From: Zhihengliuella flava
GTDB taxonomy: Bacteria; Actinomycetota; Actinomycetes; Actinomycetales; Micrococcaceae
Length of the DNA stretch: 64,000 nt
Direction: 5' to 3'
Assembly (NCBI RefSeq): GCF_015751895.1
Contig: NZ_JADOTZ010000001.1
Span: forward strand, 2,232,001 to 2,296,000
Part shown: in pieces, positions 44,197-53,056 of the stretch
Layout of the letters: the number at the start of each line of letters is the position of its first letter
How positions within the stretch are numbered: position 1 is the stretch's first letter
The notes under the pieces: model-generated
Databases searched by the model: none
Seen by the model: only the letters and a program-made list of their open reading frames with translations
Told to the model about the DNA's origin: nothing
Translations under genes and position numbers: made by a program

Positions 44197-44991
44197 CTAG
44201 CGCTTCGCCCGCGCGGAACGGGACTCGAACTTGCGGGCCAGCTGGCTGAGCGGCAGCGTGATGATGAGGTACATCGCGCCCGCCAGAACCAGAGGCGTGA
44301 TGCCCGCGCTGAACTGCATGATGCCGTCGCGGCCGAACTTGGTGAGCTCGTAATCGGCGAGCGTGAGGCCGAGGACAAAGATCAGCGAGGTGTCCTTGGT
44401 GACCAGAATGAATTCGTTGGTCAGCGGGGGCATGACGATCTTGAAGGCCTGCGGGATGACGATGGTCACCATGGCCCGCCAGCCGGGCATGCCCAAGGAG
44501 CGCGCGGCCTCGTACTGGCCCTTGGGCACGGCTTGAAGCCCAGCGCGGAGGGTCTCCGCGATGTAGGCGGCGGAGATCATGCCGAGGGAAACCATGACCA
44601 CGACCCACGTAGGCCAGACGACGCCGGGAAAGGCCGTAGGCACGCCCACACCGAAGGCAAGGAAGACCAAGAGGCCGGGGATGCCGCGGAAGAACTCGAT
44701 GTAACCGGTGGCGATCCACCGGTAGGGCGCGAAGCTGGCCATCTTCATCAGCGCGAGCACGAGGCCGAGCACCAGCCCGAACGCGAAGGAGATCACGGTG
44801 TAGAAGATGGTGTTCTTCAGCCCGACCGTGATGATCTCGGGGAAGATGCCGTCCAGCTTCTCGAAGGCGAAGAACGCCGAGCGGACGGTGGGCCAGTCGA
44901 TGACGAGCGCGAGGGCGATGACCGCGCCAGCAAATATTCCGGCCTGGATGCCCTTACTGGTGCGCGCCCGTTGGCGAGCGGTCATGGCCAT
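44197..44991 (-). CDS. Polar amino-acid ABC transporter permease
   Basis: 264 residues with about five membrane helices of the HisM/GlnP type. The EAA-like loop reads [21 protein letters not shown], and the family stretch [15 protein letters not shown] precedes it. A single permease gene suggests a homodimer. GAAAGG lies before the ATG. The substrate (glutamate, glutamine, cystine or similar) is not determined. Confidence 0.92.
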   Translation of the reverse strand: MAMTARQRARTSKGIQAGIFAGAVIALALVIDWPTVRSAFFAFEKLDGIFPEIITVGLKNTIFYTVISFAFGLVLGLVLALMKMASFAPYRWIATGYIEFFRGIPGLLVFLAFGVGVPTAFPGVVWPTWVVVMVSLGMISAAYIAETLRAGLQAVPKGQYEAARSLGMPGWRAMVTIVIPQAFKIVMPPLTNEFILVTKDTSLIFVLGLTLADYELTKFGRDGIMQFSAGITPLVLAGAMYLIITLPLSQLARKFESRSARAKR

Positions 44992-45013
44992 GGGTGAAGC
45001 CTTTCACTCGAGG

Positions 45014-45048
45014 CGGCGGGGCCGGCGCTTGTGGCACCGGCCCCGCCG
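45014..45048 (-). other. Intercistronic hairpin between binding-protein and permease genes
   Basis: CGGCGGGGCCGG (45014-45025) pairs perfectly with CCGGCCCCGCCG (45037-45048), loop 11 bases, downstream of the binding-protein stop. There is no U-run. Likely processing or partial-termination site favouring the binding protein, as at 23465. Confidence 0.65.
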
Positions 45049-45097
45049 AGGATGTCTCGTTGATCCGTTGGGTGTCTCTCGGGAGGGAGAGCGCCCG

Positions 45098-45892
45098 TTA
45101 GTTGCTGGCGCCGAACCACTTCTCTTCGAGCTCGTCCAGCTTGTCGGACTCGTCCAGACGCTCCAGGGTCCCGTTGACGGCCTCGGCCATCGCCGAGTTG
45201 CCCTTCTTGATGGAGATGCCGAGCTGCTCGCCCGTCTCGTAGTCCTCGACTCGCTCGAACCCCTCCTCATCGGCGATGCCGTAACCGAGGACGGACACGT
45301 TGCCCAGGGCTGCGTCGACGGTGCCGGCCTTGAGCGCCTCGAGCTGGAGGCCGGCGTCCTCGAAGCCCACGGCGGTGAGCCCCTGCTCCTGGGCGTAGGT
45401 CTCGCCCGTGGTGCCGGTCTGCACGGCGACGCGCTTGCCCGCAGCGGACTCGAGGTCCTCGATCTCTCCATCGGCCGGGGCGACCAGCGTCAGGTCGTCG
45501 TCCATGTAGGGGGTCGAGAAGTCCATGTTGCCCTTGCGCTCCTCGGTGATGGAGATCGAGGAGATGGAGATGTCGCACTTGTTCAACGCGAGGCCGGACT
45601 GGATGCCTTCGAACCCGTCGTCGAGGACGTTGAGCTCGACGTCGAGGTCGGCGGCGATCTCGCTGGCAATGTCCATGTCGAAGCCGACGATCTCGCCGTT
45701 CTCATCCCGGAACTCGAAGGGCTCGTAGGGCAGATCGGAGCAGACCGTGAGCTTGCCCTCGTTCATCAGGGTGAGTCCGGTGTCGGCATCAGAGGACTGA
45801 GCCGCGGAGTCACCGGAGGAGCAGGCGGTCAACGCCAGGCCTGCCGCGGCGGTGACGGCTAGGCCCGTGAGGGCGCGAGTGGAGATCTTCAT
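45098..45892 (-). CDS. Amino-acid ABC transporter substrate-binding lipoprotein
   Basis: 264 residues. Lipobox LTAC after a hydrophobic core (GLAVTAAAGLA), then an SBP_bac_3 fold: KLTVCSDLPYEPFEFRDENG, IVGFDMDIASEIA, IQSGLALNKCDISISSISIT, GKRVAVQTGTTGETYA. It is first in the minus-strand operon. The start at 45892 was chosen to give a normal signal peptide; an upstream ATG at 45922 would add ten residues. The 170-base gap upstream to menF holds the promoter but no clear operator was seen. Confidence 0.92.
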   Translation of the reverse strand: MKISTRALTGLAVTAAAGLALTACSSGDSAAQSSDADTGLTLMNEGKLTVCSDLPYEPFEFRDENGEIVGFDMDIASEIAADLDVELNVLDDGFEGIQSGLALNKCDISISSISITEERKGNMDFSTPYMDDDLTLVAPADGEIEDLESAAGKRVAVQTGTTGETYAQEQGLTAVGFEDAGLQLEALKAGTVDAALGNVSVLGYGIADEEGFERVEDYETGEQLGISIKKGNSAMAEAVNGTLERLDESDKLDELEEKWFGASN

Positions 45893-46065
45893 CAGTGCGG
45901 TGTCTTTCGTCGTAGCTGGCAATGAATGTTTATGCCGTATGACGCAATTCTAAACGTTGTGGCGTTACAGAAAGGTGTCCAAGCTTGACAGGGGAGTCTA
46001 CTCGATGTAGCAGACCGCACTACATGGTGCAGCGATCTGCACAACGGGCCGTTCTTGCCCGAGTT

Positions 46066-47403
46066 CTAGAGGTTGAGCGCCTCGCGCATCGGGCGCATCT
46101 TGGCCCACGATTCGGCCAGTTCGGCCGCCGGATCGGACGCCGCCACAATCCCGCAGCCCGCATAGAGGCGAATGCATGATGTGGATTCGATCACACCCCC
46201 GCGCAGGGCGATGCCGAACTCGCCATTGCCCTCTGCGTCCACCCAGCCCACCGGGCCGGCATAGCGCCCGCGGTCCATGCCCTCGAGGCGTCGGATGAGC
46301 CCCGCGGCGGCCTCCGTGGGGGTGCCACACACCGCCGCCGTGGGGTGGAGCACCTCGGCGAGGTCCAAGGCCGACGGCGTGCGGCCGTCGTCGTACGGGG
46401 TGAGGTGCGCCTGCACATCGGAGGCGAGGTGCCACACGTTCGGCAGCTGCAGCACGAACGGCTCGGCGGGCGCGATCATCTCGCTCACGAGGGGGCCAAG
46501 CTCGGCGGTGAGCGAGTCGATGGCGAGTTGGTGCTCGTGCCGCTGCTTTTCATCCCCAGCCAAGACGCGGTGGGGGTAGTGCGGATCGTCCGCTGGCGCC
46601 GTCGAGCGGTCCAGCGTTCCCGCGAGCACCCGGGCCTGCGCCGTGGCGCCGTCGACCCGCACCAGCATCTCTGGGGTGGCGCCAATGAGGCCATCGACGC
46701 TGTAGGTCCAACAGTCGCTGTAGCGCAAGGCCAGCTCCCGCAACACCTGCGCGACGGCGACCGGCCCGTCCAGCTCGGCGACGGCGTCGCGGGCCAGCAC
46801 CAGTTTGGTCAACTCGCCGGCGTCGATGGCCGCGACGCCAGCGGCGACGCAGGCCGTGAACGCGTCCTCACTGACGTGCCCGGCCGCGAGGGTTCCGCCG
46901 CGGTGCAGCTCGGCCTCGTCGTCCACCTCGTCGAGCGCGAGTGCGAGTTCCTCCTCCGCCTGTTCTAGCGTGAGCTCCTCGGACGGATCGTCGCTAATGA
47001 TCGTGAGCCAGCTGGAATCGGCGGAGCGCCCCACCACGAGGCGGGGGACGATCAAGGTCGACGCGGCGGCGCTGGTGGCATCGAACGCGAAGGTAGCGAA
47101 GGCCACGACGCCCGCGCCGGGCGCGGTGGGTTCCTGGCCCGGGGCGGCTGTGGCCCGTCGGGAAACGTCCGCCCACCAGGCACGCGCGGTAGCGAACCGG
47201 TCGGTTCCGCGCGCATCGCACCGGGCCACCGCCCCGAAGCCCACCTTGCCGTCCCCGCGGCGGCCCCACACTAGGGCGTCGGAACGGACCACGTAGTCCA
47301 GCAGGCCGGATTCAGCCATCGGCCCGCGCTCGAAGGTTGCACTGTGCAGGGTCGGGGCGCGCACCTCGTGGTCGGGCAGCGCAGCGGCGGGGGCTTCGGT
47401 CAT
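46066..47403 (-). CDS. menF: Isochorismate synthase MenF
   Basis: 445 residues of the chorismate-binding family. C-terminal signatures are LHPTAAVCGTPTEAA, GRYAGPVGWVDAEGNGEFGIALRG (shortened), RLYAGCGIVAASDP and ELAESWAKMRPM; GELTKLVLARD lies mid-chain. It makes isochorismate for MenD. Being divergent from menG, it may share its promoter region at 47404-47538. A salicylate-type siderophore role is a possible alternative, but no partner enzyme is seen. Confidence 0.88.
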   Translation of the reverse strand: MTEAPAAALPDHEVRAPTLHSATFERGPMAESGLLDYVVRSDALVWGRRGDGKVGFGAVARCDARGTDRFATARAWWADVSRRATAAPGQEPTAPGAGVVAFATFAFDATSAAASTLIVPRLVVGRSADSSWLTIISDDPSEELTLEQAEEELALALDEVDDEAELHRGGTLAAGHVSEDAFTACVAAGVAAIDAGELTKLVLARDAVAELDGPVAVAQVLRELALRYSDCWTYSVDGLIGATPEMLVRVDGATAQARVLAGTLDRSTAPADDPHYPHRVLAGDEKQRHEHQLAIDSLTAELGPLVSEMIAPAEPFVLQLPNVWHLASDVQAHLTPYDDGRTPSALDLAEVLHPTAAVCGTPTEAAAGLIRRLEGMDRGRYAGPVGWVDAEGNGEFGIALRGGVIESTSCIRLYAGCGIVAASDPAAELAESWAKMRPMREALNL

Positions 47404-47538
47404 GATGCCCCTAGCCTACTCCCGGCGCGGTGATGCGCTCGCCCGCTGGTTCTTCGAGGGGTTCCCTCGGGCCGCGTCGCGGCGGCGTGCCTCGGCGGAA
47501 GTTTCACGGTTGACGCAGCATTTGCGACAATGTAGCGC

Positions 47539-48363
47539 GTGAGCAGAGCAACGCTGCAGAAGCGCCCCGAAGAAGTCCAAGCCATGTTCGACGACGTGGC
47601 CCCGCGCTACGACATCGTCAACGACATCCTGTCCTTGGGGCAGGATCGCCGCTGGCGCAAGGTGGTGGTGGACGCCGTGGGCGCGCAACCGGGTGAGAGC
47701 GTCTTGGACCTCGCGGCCGGCACCGGCACCTCGTCGGAGCCCTATGCCGACGCAGGCATTCACGTGGTGGCGTGCGATTTCTCGGCGGGCATGCTGGAGG
47801 TCGGGCGGCGGCGTCGTCCTGACATCGAGTTCGTCGAAGGCGACGCCACGAACTTGCCGTTCGAGGACGCCACGTTTGACGCCGTCACGATCAGCTTCGG
47901 CCTGCGCAACGTCTCCGACCCGCACCGGGCGCTGCGGGAGATGGCCCGCGTGACCAAACCTGGGGGCCGGCTGGTGGTGTGCGAGTTTTCTCACCCCAGC
48001 AATTCCGTCTTCCGCACCGTGTACACCGAGTACCTGATGAAGGCGCTGCCACCGATAGCGCGCAAAGTGTCCTCCAATCCGGAGTCCTACGTGTACCTCG
48101 CCGAGTCCATCCGGGCCTGGCCCGCCCAGAACGAGCTCGCGGGCTGGATCAATACCGCGAACTGGCAGGACTGCCGTTACCGCAACCTGACCGGCGGCAT
48201 CGTCGCCGTTCACCACGCCGTCAAGCCGCACGACGGCGCCGGCTCGACCACCGAGGAGCTCACCGACGCGGCCTCGCCCAACGCGCTGCCGGAGAGCGGG
48301 CCGCAGCGGGCGCGCGCCGCCTCGGAGTACCTCCGCCGCCACGCCTCCCGCCGGCCCCACTAA
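47539..48363 (+). CDS. menG: Demethylmenaquinone methyltransferase MenG (UbiE)
   Basis: 274 residues of a SAM-dependent methyltransferase. UbiE family signatures are [25 protein letters not shown], motif [15 protein letters not shown], and [24 protein letters not shown] (shortened in parts). It performs the last menaquinone step. It starts at a GTG with no ribosome-binding site; a GACAAT hexamer 8 bases upstream with TTTCAC before it suggests a leaderless message. Confidence 0.92.
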   Translation: MSRATLQKRPEEVQAMFDDVAPRYDIVNDILSLGQDRRWRKVVVDAVGAQPGESVLDLAAGTGTSSEPYADAGIHVVACDFSAGMLEVGRRRRPDIEFVEGDATNLPFEDATFDAVTISFGLRNVSDPHRALREMARVTKPGGRLVVCEFSHPSNSVFRTVYTEYLMKALPPIARKVSSNPESYVYLAESIRAWPAQNELAGWINTANWQDCRYRNLTGGIVAVHHAVKPHDGAGSTTEELTDAASPNALPESGPQRARAASEYLRRHASRRPH

Positions 48364-48485
48364 TCCGCCGTGGACACAGCGCGTCTTGTCGCGGGCTCGG
48401 CGACGACTAGAGTGGGATCCGTCGTCGCGCCCCGAGCCGTGCACGGCGCCACCGCCACCCGCATTCACCCCGAGGCAGCAGATAC

Positions 48486-49583
48486 GTGACTGAATCGCAG
48501 AGCAACTGGACCACCGCTGGCCATGACGTGCCAGCTGATGTGGACCTGAACCCGGAGACGGCCGCGCTGGCCGCCACGATCAAGCTGCCCGCAGGGTTCC
48601 GGGCCGTGGCCGAGGACCCTGAATTCGGCCCCGCGATCTCCGACGGCATGGCTCGCGTGGAGAAACTGTTGCGTGACGCCGTCGCCAACTCGGATCCGCT
48701 CATTGACGCCACCAGCCGGCACTTGGTGGAGGCCGGCGGCAAGCGCATCCGTCCGCTGCTGGTGATTCTCGCCTCCTTGCTGGGCGAGGGCGTCAACGAG
48801 GACGTGGTCAAGGCTGCTGCGGTGTGCGAACTCACGCATTTGGCCACCCTGTACCACGATGACGTGATGGACTCGGCGCCGTACCGCCGGGGCACCCCGA
48901 CCGCGCATGAGGTGTGGGGTAATTCGGTGGCGATTCTGGCCGGAGACCTGATCTTTGCCCGCGCCTCGATCACCGGTAGCGAGCTGGGACCCGAGGCCGT
49001 GAAGATTCAGTCGCGCACGTTCGAACGGCTCTGCCTGGGGCAATTGCACGAGACGATTGGCCCGCGTCAGGGTGAGGACGCCCGCGCGCACTACCTGCAG
49101 GTCATCGCGGACAAGACGGCTTCCCTGCTGTCCACGGCGGGCCGCTTCGGTTCCATGTTTGGCCGCGCCCCGGAGACGGTGGAGATCATGGCCGAGTACG
49201 GCGAGCGGGTGGGTGTGGCCTTCCAGCTGGCGGATGACGTGATTGACCTGACGGGCGGTCAGGCGAGCTCCGGTAAGACGCCGGGTACGGACCTGCGTGA
49301 GGGCGTGCCGACGCTGCCCGTCTTGCTGCTGCGTGAGGCCGCCGCCCAGCACGACGCCGCCGCGATCGCGGCGCTGGAGCTCGTCGACGGGGACCTGACC
49401 AGTGACGAAGCGTTGGCCGCCGCCGTCGCCGCTGTTGCGGAGCACCCCGCCATGCAGCAGGCGTGGGACGTGGCCCGCGAGTGGGCCAATAGCGCCGTCC
49501 AGGCGCTGGAGCCGCTGCCGGCTGGCACGCTCAAGGAGTCGCTCACGGCGTTTGCGGACGCCGTCGTCACCCGGGAGGTCTAA
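48486..49583 (+). CDS. Polyprenyl diphosphate synthase (menaquinone side chain)
   Basis: 365 residues of a trans-prenyltransferase. GGKRIRP precedes the first Asp-rich motif DDVMD at 125-129, and the second is DDVIDLTG near 245. Adjacent to menG, it probably makes the octaprenyl or nonaprenyl chain for menaquinone; the chain length cannot be read reliably. It starts at a GTG with GAGG about 12 bases before. Confidence 0.9.
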   Translation: MTESQSNWTTAGHDVPADVDLNPETAALAATIKLPAGFRAVAEDPEFGPAISDGMARVEKLLRDAVANSDPLIDATSRHLVEAGGKRIRPLLVILASLLGEGVNEDVVKAAAVCELTHLATLYHDDVMDSAPYRRGTPTAHEVWGNSVAILAGDLIFARASITGSELGPEAVKIQSRTFERLCLGQLHETIGPRQGEDARAHYLQVIADKTASLLSTAGRFGSMFGRAPETVEIMAEYGERVGVAFQLADDVIDLTGGQASSGKTPGTDLREGVPTLPVLLLREAAAQHDAAAIAALELVDGDLTSDEALAAAVAAVAEHPAMQQAWDVAREWANSAVQALEPLPAGTLKESLTAFADAVVTREV

Positions 49584-49982
49584 ATGGACCTCGACCTGCC
49601 GGCCGGATGTGGCAACGCCCCGCGGGTGGGGATCGTGGCCGACGTCGTGGCTGCGTGGGCGAGCAACGACGGCGCATCCCTCGGCGCCGCTCTGGATCCG
49701 GAGGCCACGTGGTCCGTGGCCGGGTGTGATGCGGCGGCCCGCGCGGGGCTGGCGACGGTCCTCTCCGAGATCATTCCCGCCGCGGCGGCTCCGGGTGAGG
49801 CCGTGCAACTGGACTTTTCAGACATCATGACCCACGGCCGGCTGGCCAGTTGCCTCGGTACGCTCACGCTGTCCTCCGGGGTGGCGCTGGAGTTCTCTCA
49901 CCACGTCCGCTTCCGTAGTGCGGGCAAGACGGCGCCGGTGGTTTCCGTCCGCACGTTCCTGCATCCCGTGGGCGCTCGCTAG
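49584..49982 (+). CDS. Hypothetical protein, NTF2/SnoaL-like
   Basis: 132 residues. The stretch VVAAWASNDGASLGAALDPEATWSVAG and a beta-rich second half ending in FSHHVRFRSAGKTAPVVSVRTF resemble NTF2/SnoaL-like small domains. The ATG abuts the TAA of the prenyl synthase, so the two are cotranscribed. Function unknown. The 3' end overlaps the convergent HIT gene by 4 bases. Confidence 0.7.
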   Translation: MDLDLPAGCGNAPRVGIVADVVAAWASNDGASLGAALDPEATWSVAGCDAAARAGLATVLSEIIPAAAAPGEAVQLDFSDIMTHGRLASCLGTLTLSSGVALEFSHHVRFRSAGKTAPVVSVRTFLHPVGAR

Positions 49983-50473
49983 CCCGAAAAACCAAGCTGT
50001 TCCAGAGCCCGGGAGAGTTCGCGCGCCTTGCGTGCGCGCTCTGCTACCGGCACCCGGTGGCGGACCTGCCGGTAGAGCATGTCATCGCCATAGCGCGGGA
50101 AAACGTGCTGGTGGTAGTGCCATACGTGCTGATTCCCGGAGGGCTCGTTGTGTTGGCGCGTGGACGTGCCCTCGGGCTGCCAAGCCAGCTTCATCGCCAA
50201 CGCGGCTGCGCGCGTCGCACGGATCGTTGCCGCGGCGACGTCGTCCGGGAGGTCGTAGAGGGACTCGAAGTGACCCGTGGGAATGACCATGGCGTGCCCT
50301 CCGTACGGGCCGAAGCCGTCGCAAGCCATGATGATGGCGGCGGCGTCACCTCGCCACACGAGGTCCGTCAGCGCGCACAGGTTGGTGGGGGAGTCGATGC
50401 TGCCGGAAAGCAGCTCGCAAAACGGGCACTGGTAGTCGGCCGGCGCGTGGGAGGGCCAGAACCGTTCCATCAT
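49979..50473 (-). CDS. HIT-family nucleotide hydrolase/transferase
   Basis: 164 residues. A zinc-type CPFC at 16-19 near the N-terminus, GGHAMVIPTGHFES in the middle, and the histidine triad HYHQH at 119-123. HIT proteins hydrolyse nucleoside phosphoramidates or dinucleoside polyphosphates. The start at 50473 lies 14 bases after the upstream gene's stop. A longer open frame runs into that gene antiparallel in codon use and was ignored. Confidence 0.87.
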   Translation of the reverse strand: MMERFWPSHAPADYQCPFCELLSGSIDSPTNLCALTDLVWRGDAAAIIMACDGFGPYGGHAMVIPTGHFESLYDLPDDVAAATIRATRAAALAMKLAWQPEGTSTRQHNEPSGNQHVWHYHQHVFPRYGDDMLYRQVRHRVPVAERARKARELSRALEQLGFSG

Positions 50474-50486
50474 CACCCGCGTCGAT

Positions 50487-50921
50487 TCAGTCCTCGAGCT
50501 CGGGCTCGAGCTCCTCGAAGACCCAGTCGAACATGTCCAGAACGTACTCGCTGAAGGTGCCTTCCTCGCTGCGCCACGTCCCCCGGCGGTTGTTGCGGCG
50601 GTAGACAATCGGGTCCGGGACATCGAGCTGATCCTCGCGCAGCCCCCAGGTGTAGCGCTCGTCCTCGTCCTCCATGAAGAGCAGGTAGCCGTCCTCGTAC
50701 TCCAGCTCTTCCGGGTCCCAGAAGAAGTAGTAGGCCTCCATGAGGTCTTCGCAGCCTCCAACGGAGAGGTAAAACTCCCGCAATACCTGCGGGATCTCTA
50801 CCTCGGCGTCGTCCAAGGCTTCGTTCAGTTCCGCCGACGTCAGGCCGTCCTCCGCCACCCACTCGTCATCAAGGTATTTGGGGACCAGGGCACGGAACTT
50901 GTCCACGAACATCTCAGCCAT
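50487..50921 (-). CDS. SUKH/SMI1-KNR4-like acidic protein
   Basis: 144 residues, strongly acidic. The pattern IPQVLREFYLSVGGCEDLMEAYYFFW followed by YLLFMEDEDERYTWGL and a WRSEEGTFSEYVLDMFDW end (key parts only) resembles the SMI1/KNR4 (SUKH) fold. Many SUKH proteins are immunity proteins to secreted toxins and others are orphan regulators. The type VII secretion locus begins about 3 kb away, but no toxin gene is adjacent. It is probably cotranscribed with the HIT gene. Confidence 0.65.
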   Translation of the reverse strand: MAEMFVDKFRALVPKYLDDEWVAEDGLTSAELNEALDDAEVEIPQVLREFYLSVGGCEDLMEAYYFFWDPEELEYEDGYLLFMEDEDERYTWGLREDQLDVPDPIVYRRNNRRGTWRSEEGTFSEYVLDMFDWVFEELEPELED

Positions 50922-51174
50922 ACCCCGATCTTATCCGTAATCTAGGGCCCGTGGCACGGCGGCGAGAAGGTGGTGGCGACGGCGTGGCGCGGCGTCGTGA
51001 AATCGCGCCCACAAGCGCGTCATATCGGCCCAAAAGGGGCCGAACATTACGTGCCGGCACCAGGGGCCAGCGGTGAATTCTACCGGTCAGGGCAGAGATC
51101 GGCGCAGAATTGTGACGCTTCTTAATCGGAAAACATTGTGTGGGCGCTCACGTGCGGGACTAGCGTTTAAGGTT
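50922..51174. promoter_or_regulatory. Intergenic promoter region before metP
   Basis: 253 bases without a gene. It contains a 7-bp hairpin TCGGCCC/GGGCCGA (51025-51043) with an AAAAG loop. AT-richer sequence near 51110-51172 probably holds the metP promoter; no clear hexamers or riboswitch were recognised. Confidence 0.4.
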
Positions 51175-52776
51175 ATGAGCACTGCACCTAGCCACCGCGG
51201 CCAGAAGGTCGCGCGCGAGACATTCTCCTCGCGCAAGCTGTTTATCCTCTCCGCCATCGGATCGGCGGTCGGATTGGGTAATATTTGGCGTTTCCCCTAC
51301 GTTGCCTATGAGAACGGCGGGGGCGCCTTCCTCATTCCGTATCTGGCGGCCCTGTTGTCCGCCGGTATCCCTCTGTTGTTCCTCGACTACGCGATTGGTC
51401 ACAAGTTCCGCGGTTCGGCCCCCTTGGCGTTCCGCCGCATGAGCCGCCCGGCCGAGTTCCTCGGCTGGTGGCAGGTCCTCATGTGCTTCGTGATCGCCGT
51501 CTACTACGCCGTCATCATCGGCTGGGCCGGCATGTACGCGTGGTACTCCACCACGACGGCGTGGGGCGACGATGCGACGTCGTTCTTCACCGGAACGTTC
51601 CTCGAGGTCGGCGAGGCCGGCGTCTCGATGGACTTCGTGCCGCAGGTGTTGTGGCCGCTGATCGCAGTCTGGGTGGTGACCATCGTCATCCTGGTGGCCG
51701 GCGTGCGGAAGGGCATCGGCCGCGCCAATGCCGTCTTCATGCCGCTGTTGATCATCATGTTTGCCCTGCTGGTGGTGTCCTCGCTGTTCCTGCCGGGCGC
51801 CTCCGAGGGCCTGAACGCGTTCTTCACCCCGAACTGGGAGGCTCTGGGGGATCCCACCGTGTGGGCTGCCGCGTATGGTCACATCTTCTTCTCGCTCTCC
51901 ATCGCGTTCGGCATCATGGTCACCTACTCGTCCTACCTGAAGCGCAAGACGGACCTGACCGGCTCCGGCATGGTGGTGGCATTCTCCAACTCGGCGTTTG
52001 AGATCCTCGCCGGCATTGGCGTCTTCGCGGCGATCGGCTTCATGGCCGTTGCCGCGGGAACCTCCGTGGAGGATTCCGCCGCTGGCGGTGTGGGTCTGGC
52101 CTTCATGGCCTTCCCGACCATCATTTCCGAGGCGCCGTTTGGCGCCATCTTGGGCGTGCTGTTCTTCGGTTCGCTCGTGTTCGCGGGCCTGACCTCGTTG
52201 ACCTCCATCGTGGAAGTCATTATCTCGGCGGTAAAGGACAAGATGGGCTGGGGTCGCCGCGCTGCGGCGCTGGCGGTGACGCTGCCGCTGGCCGTCGTGT
52301 CCATTCTGCTGTTTGGTACGACCACCGGCCTGCACGTGCTGGACATCGCGGACGCCTTCGTGAACCAGTTCGGCATCCTCTTCGGCGCGTTCGTGACCGT
52401 GGTGATCGTGGCCTGGTTCGCCCGCAAGCTGCCGGTGCTCTCCGACCACCTGAACCTCTACGGATCGATCAAGATGCGCAAGGTCTGGATCGGCCTGGTC
52501 GGCATTGTGGCCCCGATTGTATTGGGCTACATCTCCTACCAGCAGTTCGACGCGTTCCTGTCCGAGCCGTATGGCGGCTACCCGGAGTGGATGCTGAACA
52601 CCTTCGGTTGGGGCATGGCGGCCGGCTTGGTGATCGTCGCGATCCTCCTGACGCTCATTCCATGGTCCAAGCGGTCCATGCTGCATGACGATTCCGAGTA
52701 CGAGGCCATCAAGGCGCATGAGGATCAGCTCACCGGTCAGATCCCGGTGGCCGATTCGGCACAGAAGGAGAACTGA
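51175..52776 (+). CDS. metP: Sodium-dependent methionine/alanine transporter, NSS family
   Basis: 533 residues with about 12 membrane helices. The helix 1 motif SAIGSAVGLGNIWRFPYVAY and FLDYAIGHKFRGSAP are diagnostic of neurotransmitter:sodium symporters. Followed at once by the small MetS subunit, as in Corynebacterium MetPS, which imports methionine and alanine. The ATG at 51175 is used because the preceding open frame lacks family sequence; the upstream AAGG is very close. Confidence 0.87.
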   Translation: MSTAPSHRGQKVARETFSSRKLFILSAIGSAVGLGNIWRFPYVAYENGGGAFLIPYLAALLSAGIPLLFLDYAIGHKFRGSAPLAFRRMSRPAEFLGWWQVLMCFVIAVYYAVIIGWAGMYAWYSTTTAWGDDATSFFTGTFLEVGEAGVSMDFVPQVLWPLIAVWVVTIVILVAGVRKGIGRANAVFMPLLIIMFALLVVSSLFLPGASEGLNAFFTPNWEALGDPTVWAAAYGHIFFSLSIAFGIMVTYSSYLKRKTDLTGSGMVVAFSNSAFEILAGIGVFAAIGFMAVAAGTSVEDSAAGGVGLAFMAFPTIISEAPFGAILGVLFFGSLVFAGLTSLTSIVEVIISAVKDKMGWGRRAAALAVTLPLAVVSILLFGTTTGLHVLDIADAFVNQFGILFGAFVTVVIVAWFARKLPVLSDHLNLYGSIKMRKVWIGLVGIVAPIVLGYISYQQFDAFLSEPYGGYPEWMLNTFGWGMAAGLVIVAILLTLIPWSKRSMLHDDSEYEAIKAHEDQLTGQIPVADSAQKEN

Positions 52777-52777
52777 G

Positions 52778-52918
52778 ATGACTGCAACCGCGATTATCGT
52801 CATGATCATCGCCCTCGTGGTGGTGTGGGGTGGCCTCGTGGCCGCACTGGTTAACCTGTCCAAGCACCCGGAGGAAGAGGACGATCTGCCCGTAGCGGTC
52901 GCCCCCGAAAACTCGTGA
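52778..52918 (+). CDS. metS: MetS, small subunit of NSS methionine/alanine transporter
   Basis: Only 46 residues. One membrane helix (AIIVMIIALVVVWGGLVAAL) is followed by an acidic tail SKHPEEEDDLP, the MetS pattern. AAGGAGAAC precedes the ATG, which begins one base after the metP TGA. Needed for full activity of the large subunit in the characterised system. Confidence 0.85.
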   Translation: MTATAIIVMIIALVVVWGGLVAALVNLSKHPEEEDDLPVAVAPENS

Positions 52919-52923
52919 GCCCG

Positions 52924-52945
52924 GCCCGGGCGGCACCGCCCGGGC
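52924..52945 (+). terminator. GC-rich hairpin after metS
   Basis: GCCCGGGCGG pairs with CCGCCCGGGC around two bases, 5 bases past the metS stop. Confidence 0.5.
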
Positions 52946-52971
52946 ACGTCGGGTCACCTGCAGGGTAGACG

Positions 52972-53013
52972 ACGGCGCGGTTCCCCGTGATGCGTCACGG
53001 GGAACCGCGCCGT
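52972..53013. terminator. Strong terminator between metS and rarD
   Basis: A 19-bp perfect stem (52972-52990 with 52995-53013), loop TGCG, followed by a T-rich tail on the plus strand. It sits in the convergent gap and ends metPS transcripts, perhaps rarD as well. Confidence 0.8.
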
Positions 53014-53056
53014 TGTCGTTTCTTGAAGCCCGGCCCACGAGGCCAACATCGGCCCC

